Part shown: positions 60,283 to 64,000 of the stretch, one piece after another
Position numbering within the stretch: position 1 is the stretch's first letter
How the letters are laid out: every line of letters starts with the position of its first letter
NCBI RefSeq assembly: GCF_022410465.1
Contig: NZ_JAJSON010000016.1
Span: 62,001-126,000, forward strand
Reading direction: 5' to 3'
Origin: Christiangramia crocea
GTDB lineage: Bacteria; Bacteroidota; Bacteroidia; Flavobacteriales; Flavobacteriaceae
Length of the DNA stretch: 64,000 bases
Program-made: the position numbers and the translations under genes
The notes under the pieces: generated by a model
Databases searched by the model: none
What the model was told of the DNA's origin: nothing
Seen by the model: only the letters and a program-made list of their open reading frames with translations

Positions 60283-63045
60283 TTAGAATCTAAAAGCTAC
60301 ACTTGCGTTCCAGGTTCTTCCCCACCCGAAGAAAACATTATTTCTGGTGTTCACACCATTCCATGTTTCAGCGCCAGGACCTGCTAACCTGTTAGTTAGC
60401 GACTCAGAAATGTAGATATTATCCGTAACATTATTAACGTTCACTCTAAAGGTGAGTCTGTTTTCTCCAAGATCAAGACCATAAGATGCTCCGAGATCCA
60501 GAAGGCCATACGATGGCAATTCAAACACCTCAAAATCAGCGTCTTCTGCATCAGTAGCATCATAAGAAGCATATAAATTATCAGCATAACGGTAAGTGGC
60601 ATCTACGCTAAGATTATCTATAATCTGGTAGTCTGCACCTAAACTAGCAGTAAACTGGGCGGCATTTCCAACTTTTACTCCATCCAGATTTAGAACGGCA
60701 TCCTCTGCACCTGGAATTGGGTTTTGGTTTTCATCAAGATATGAAACATTTACATCATCTTTATATTCCCAGTTACCAATAGAAAGCATTCCATTCCACC
60801 TAAATTTATTTCCTACTCTACCATATAAATCAAATTCAATACCTGTATGTACCTGTGTAACACCTAAAATATTAGCCACACCTCTGATTTCATCATCAGT
60901 ATCTTCGAAGAAAGTAGCCGAGGTAGTTTCAAATCTATCGGCCCAGGAAGTCCTATAAAGATTCACGTTAGCATTGAAAAATTGAGATCGGAAGCCATAG
61001 CCCAATTCTATTCCAAATACTTGTTCGTTTGTTAAATTTGGATTCTTCTCATTTGTATCATTTAGGTAAACAGCGTCAAAAAGTGGTTGTTTAGAATAAT
61101 AACCAATATTACCAAAAACATTATGCTGTTCGTTAATGTTAAAATTTAACCCACCTTTTATATTTCCACCTAATATATTTTCCCAATCTGTTTCCTCGTT
61201 ATTCTCATCGTATAAGAAATAATCTTTTCTCTTAAATCCTTGATTAGAAATCGCTCCCTGAACAAAAGCGGAAATTTGATCACCCACATATTCTAACTGA
61301 GCGAATGCACCTTGCCAGTTTACATAACCTTCACTGTAATAATCTATCTTTTCCTCATCATCGATACTCTTAAAAACATTCAAAGTATTATCAATGGTAG
61401 GCTCGTAAGTTTCAGAAAGGAATCTGTAAGGGTTTGTCTTATCGTTATTATCTACATAAATATCACCCCCCATTAAATCAACCATTCTTCTATAATGGAA
61501 ACCTGTATAAGATCTTAAGTCAACTCCAAAATCAAGAGTAAGCTGATCATTTATTTCCTTTTGATAATTAGAAATCAGTCCAAACCAGTTATGGGAATTA
61601 ATTGAAGACCTTCTGGTGATACCATTTTCAGGTCCATATATATGGCCTGCATCATTTACAAAATCAGATGGAGTTTCGTTTCCGTTTACAAAAGCACCTT
61701 GGTAGGCATTACCTCCACCGGTATATCCTTCTCTTGAACCACCAAAATCCGGAACATTCTGACCTGAGTTATAGGCAAAAATGTCATCAATTCTTAATAA
61801 TCCATCATCTGTCTTTGGAAGGGAATAATACCTATCCCCATTAATTCTTCCTATAGGACCTATGGAACCCCCACGCCCAAAAGATGCGTAAGCACTTGTA
61901 GTAAGTTTGGAGTCTGTATTTATATCCCAATCCCAACTTAGGGAAGCCACTGGTTTATGATAGAAGTTACCTGCAAATGTAAATTCCTTTCCATTTCTAT
62001 ATCCGAATTCCGGATTATACTTTTCATTCGGCTCACCATTTTCACCGTATTCCAAATAACTACCTAAACTTGTGAAAAAACTTCTTTGGTTATGTTGTTG
62101 TGGTGCACCGGTTAAAATAAAATTGAAGTCATGGTCATCATTAAGTCTGTAACCTGCACCAATAAAATAATTATAACCTTCAAACTCCGTCCCATTCACA
62201 TAACCGTCTCCGGAAGTTCTGCTTAAAAGAAAAGAACCAGACCAGCCATTATCATTAAGACCGGTATTATAAGAAGCGATCGTCTTAAGATAGCTATCAT
62301 TACCTACACTAGCCTTTACAAAACCACCTTCTTTTCTTTCGGCAGATCTTGTTACAACATTTATAGTACCACCTACAGAAGATACGGCAAGTTTAGAAGA
62401 ACCAAGTCCTCGCTGTACCTGAATAGCAGAAGCCACATCACTTAGTCCAGCCCAGTTACTCCAATAAACCTGACCGTTCTCCATATCATTTACAGGAATA
62501 CCGTTAATCATCACCGCAGAGTTTTGAGTATCAAAACCACGAATAGTGATACGTGAATCTCCAAATCCACCTCCTTGCTTGGTAGCATAGATAGAAGGAG
62601 TAGTACTCAGGATTTCCGGAAATTCCTGGTTCCCCAGTTTTTCCTCGATTTCCTGAGAACGAATAGTTGAAACAGCAACTGGAGTCTGTCGATCTTTAGC
62701 TAAGTCAACCACCCCGGTAATCACTACTTCAGATAATGCATTCGCATCAGCACTCAATACGATCTGTCCAAGATCCTGAGTCTCCCCGTTAGTTACGTTG
62801 AAAGATACCGTTTTTGTTTCGTAGCCTACAAAACTGATACGAATCCTTCCAGATGCATCTTCAACATCAATGCTAAAGTTTCCATCAAAGTCCGTCATTG
62901 TACCTTGTTGGGTTCCTACCACCATAACGTTCGCGCCAGGCAGAGGTCCATCCATTTCAGAATCTATTACCGTACCGGTAATAATCCCTTGAGCAAAAAT
63001 GGTAGCGGATGTTAAAAACATCGCTAACAGTAATAATTTCCTCAT
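60283..63045 (-). CDS. TonB-dependent receptor, orphan
   Basis: 920 residues. Signal peptide (about 1-18), CarboxypepD-reg-like domain (20-105, GTVIDSEMDGPLPGANVMV and DFDGNFSIDV), plug (TPVAVSTIRSQEIEEKLG, ITIRGFDTQNSAVMINGIP, GGTINVVTRS) and barrel ending in Phe920. No SusD-like or lipoprotein gene is next to it, so the ligand cannot be guessed; the plug resembles those of siderophore or vitamin receptors as much as carbohydrate ones. Separate transcript with its own terminator; a perfect 9-bp inverted repeat lies upstream of its -7 box. Confidence 0.92.
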   Translation of the reverse strand: MRKLLLLAMFLTSATIFAQGIITGTVIDSEMDGPLPGANVMVVGTQQGTMTDFDGNFSIDVEDASGRIRISFVGYETKTVSFNVTNGETQDLGQIVLSADANALSEVVITGVVDLAKDRQTPVAVSTIRSQEIEEKLGNQEFPEILSTTPSIYATKQGGGFGDSRITIRGFDTQNSAVMINGIPVNDMENGQVYWSNWAGLSDVASAIQVQRGLGSSKLAVSSVGGTINVVTRSAERKEGGFVKASVGNDSYLKTIASYNTGLNDNGWSGSFLLSRTSGDGYVNGTEFEGYNYFIGAGYRLNDDHDFNFILTGAPQQHNQRSFFTSLGSYLEYGENGEPNEKYNPEFGYRNGKEFTFAGNFYHKPVASLSWDWDINTDSKLTTSAYASFGRGGSIGPIGRINGDRYYSLPKTDDGLLRIDDIFAYNSGQNVPDFGGSREGYTGGGNAYQGAFVNGNETPSDFVNDAGHIYGPENGITRRSSINSHNWFGLISNYQKEINDQLTLDFGVDLRSYTGFHYRRMVDLMGGDIYVDNNDKTNPYRFLSETYEPTIDNTLNVFKSIDDEEKIDYYSEGYVNWQGAFAQLEYVGDQISAFVQGAISNQGFKRKDYFLYDENNEETDWENILGGNIKGGLNFNINEQHNVFGNIGYYSKQPLFDAVYLNDTNEKNPNLTNEQVFGIELGYGFRSQFFNANVNLYRTSWADRFETTSATFFEDTDDEIRGVANILGVTQVHTGIEFDLYGRVGNKFRWNGMLSIGNWEYKDDVNVSYLDENQNPIPGAEDAVLNLDGVKVGNAAQFTASLGADYQIIDNLSVDATYRYADNLYASYDATDAEDADFEVFELPSYGLLDLGASYGLDLGENRLTFRVNVNNVTDNIYISESLTNRLAGPGAETWNGVNTRNNVFFGWGRTWNASVAFRF

Positions 63046-63099
63046 TTGTTTAATAGTTTGTGTTTGATTAAAATTCGCTGCAAAAAAAACACTTTCCTA

Positions 63100-63107
63100 C
63101 AAAACTA
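63100..63107 (-). promoter_or_regulatory. -7 box of the second TonB receptor gene
   Basis: On the minus strand the bases are TAGTTTTG, a full TAnnTTTG match, 54 bases before the ATG. Confidence 0.5.
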
Positions 63108-63116
63108 CCATTACCC

Positions 63117-63139
63117 AAAAGTTAAGAATTTTAACTTTT
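63117..63139. promoter_or_regulatory. Perfect 9-bp inverted repeat over the -33 region
   Basis: AAAAGTTAA, five bases, TTAACTTTT. The centre lies about 21 bases upstream of the -7 box, where the -33 element would be, so a bound regulator would block or contact RNA polymerase. The 303-base spacer 63046-63348 holds this site, the promoter and the pgi terminator, but no gene. Confidence 0.6.
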
Positions 63140-63293
63140 TATCCACTTCCTCAGAAATCTCCCTAAAATTTTTTCTCTGTGAATTACTGCTATAGCTTAG
63201 ATTACCGTCTTGTTTAACCAGATACCAATTTGTTAATATCTATGCACGCATAATTAATTTCATGTCAATATAATTTGAGCATATTCCATAAAA

Positions 63294-63318
63294 AAGCTCC
63301 GGATTTTCTCCGGAGCTT
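63294..63318 (-). terminator. Terminator of pgi
   Basis: A perfect 10-bp stem AAGCTCCGGA/TCCGGAGCTT with a 5-base loop; on the minus strand it is followed by TTT and an AT-rich tail. It lies 30 bases after the pgi stop. Confidence 0.88.
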
Positions 63319-63348
63319 CCCATAAATCTGCCTTTATTATATTTATTC

Positions 63349-64000
63349 TTATTCCATATAATATTTCAATAAATTGCTGGTAGAAGAATCGTGGTTGTCC
63401 ACATCATGGGTTTCAAACTCAGCCAGAATTTTACTCGCCAGTTGTTTACCTAATTCCACACCCCACTGATCATAGCTGAAAATATTCCAGATAACTCCCT
63501 GAACAAAGATCTTATGTTCGTATAGGGCAATGAGTTTCCCCATACTCTCAGGATTCAATTTATCTATTAAGATGGTATTAGTAGGATTATTCCCTTCAAA
63601 GACCTTGAATGGCTTTATCCTGTCTATCTCTTCCTGCCTGAAATTCTTGAATTTTAACTCTTCTTCAACTTCTTCCTCATTTTTTCCGTTCATCAAGGCT
63701 TCAGTCTGAGCGAAATAATTAGCCATCAGTTTATCATGATGTGACTTATCCTGAAACAGGGATCTTTTAAATCCGATGAAATCTGCAGGAATCAGTTTTG
63801 TACCCTGATGGATCAACTGGAAGAAAGCATGTTGAGAATTGGTACCTGGTTCCCCCCAAATGATGGTTCCCGTTTGATAATCAACCCACTTCCCATTACG
63901 ATCTACGCTCTTACCATTACTCTCCATGATCGCCTGCTGAAGGTAAGAAGGAAATTTATCCAGGTATTGAGAATAAGGGATCACCGCTTCGCTCTCGGCT
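63349..64000 (-). CDS. pgi: Glucose-6-phosphate isomerase, C-terminal part (cut by the window end)
   Basis: The frame is open to the window edge (about 217 codons); the gene continues beyond. It shows the C-terminal half of [17 protein letters not shown] with the active-site histidine, and [17 protein letters not shown], a PGI signature. It interconverts glucose 6-phosphate and fructose 6-phosphate. The apparent start near 63984 is internal, since the preceding codons continue the family's sequence. Confidence 0.95.
   Translation of the reverse strand, partial: AESEAVIPYSQYLDKFPSYLQQAIMESNGKSVDRNGKWVDYQTGTIIWGEPGTNSQHAFFQLIHQGTKLIPADFIGFKRSLFQDKSHHDKLMANYFAQTEALMNGKNEEEVEEELKFKNFRQEEIDRIKPFKVFEGNNPTNTILIDKLNPESMGKLIALYEHKIFVQGVIWNIFSYDQWGVELGKQLASKILAEFETHDVDNHDSSTSNLLKYYME

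Noticed and set aside
55636-63045. Polysaccharide utilisation locus (SusC/SusD)
   Set aside because: Two TonB receptors but no SusD homologue, no glycoside hydrolase and no carbohydrate regulator; the lipoprotein is DUF5689.
63984-64000. Apparent GTG start for pgi at 63984
   Set aside because: Codons before it continue the PGI sequence to the window edge; the real start is outside.

Overview
The window looks like a chromosomal segment of a marine-type member of the Flavobacteriaceae (Bacteroidota), perhaps close to Gramella/Christiangramia; the genus is a guess. The signs are AT-rich spacers, TAnnTTTG-type -7 promoter boxes with almost no Shine-Dalgarno sequences, TonB-dependent receptors with a carboxypeptidase-like N-terminal domain, lipoproteins with acidic residues after the lipobox cysteine, and families typical of flavobacteria (DUF2480, DUF3078, DUF5689, the DUF4212/VC_2705 symporter). 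I see no rRNA, tRNA, CRISPR array, insertion sequence or prophage. Most of the window is ordinary core genome.

Layout: 0.1-8.7 kb holds a cold-shock protein, an epimerase-like threonine dehydrogenase, a run of exported proteins (small lipoprotein, SnoaL-like protein, S9 and M13 peptidases), YraN and a lipoprotein. 8.8-17.3 kb holds metG, a histone-deacetylase-like amidohydrolase, a two-subunit sodium symporter, a tail-less SSB and several small genes including a translationally coupled methyltransferase/monooxygenase pair. 17.4-23.3 kb holds a membrane M28 peptidase with an SDR gene, two exported proteins (one an internal duplication) and hflX. 23.4-31.8 kb is a long minus-strand Fe-S assembly operon: sufA, a broken four-helix-bundle gene, sufB, a small lipoprotein gene, sufC, sufD, sufS, sufE, a SufT-like gene, DUF2480 and DUF3078. 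32.0-41.1 kb holds thiL, a zinc-ribbon mini-protein, an alpha/beta hydrolase, pepP, a secreted Asp-box beta-propeller protein and a glycerate kinase/GntP permease pair. 41.1-50.7 kb holds cbpM/cbpA, DinB, the sdhCAB operon with a clear promoter, a methionine-type aminotransferase, pdeM, a TspO-like protein and an FAD disulfide oxidoreductase. 50.8-64 kb holds mfd, a DUF5689 lipoprotein + TonB receptor + exported nuclease locus, a small membrane protein, a second TonB receptor and the 3' part of pgi.

How genes work together: the suf genes build and deliver Fe-S clusters, and sdhB nearby is a client. Glycerate kinase and the GntP permease form a likely glycerate uptake and phosphorylation unit. 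The most interesting candidate system is 54.2-59.6 kb: a surface lipoprotein with an OB-fold-like domain, an outer-membrane TonB receptor and a divergently transcribed exported endonuclease/exonuclease/phosphatase-family enzyme. I propose, as inference only, that it captures and degrades extracellular nucleic acid or a related phosphodiester polymer. Other points worth a look are the decayed four-helix-bundle gene inside the suf operon, likely leaderless hflX and mfd transcripts, heptamer tandem repeats in intercistronic spacers, and palindromes or phased repeats upstream of ssb and the second TonB receptor.
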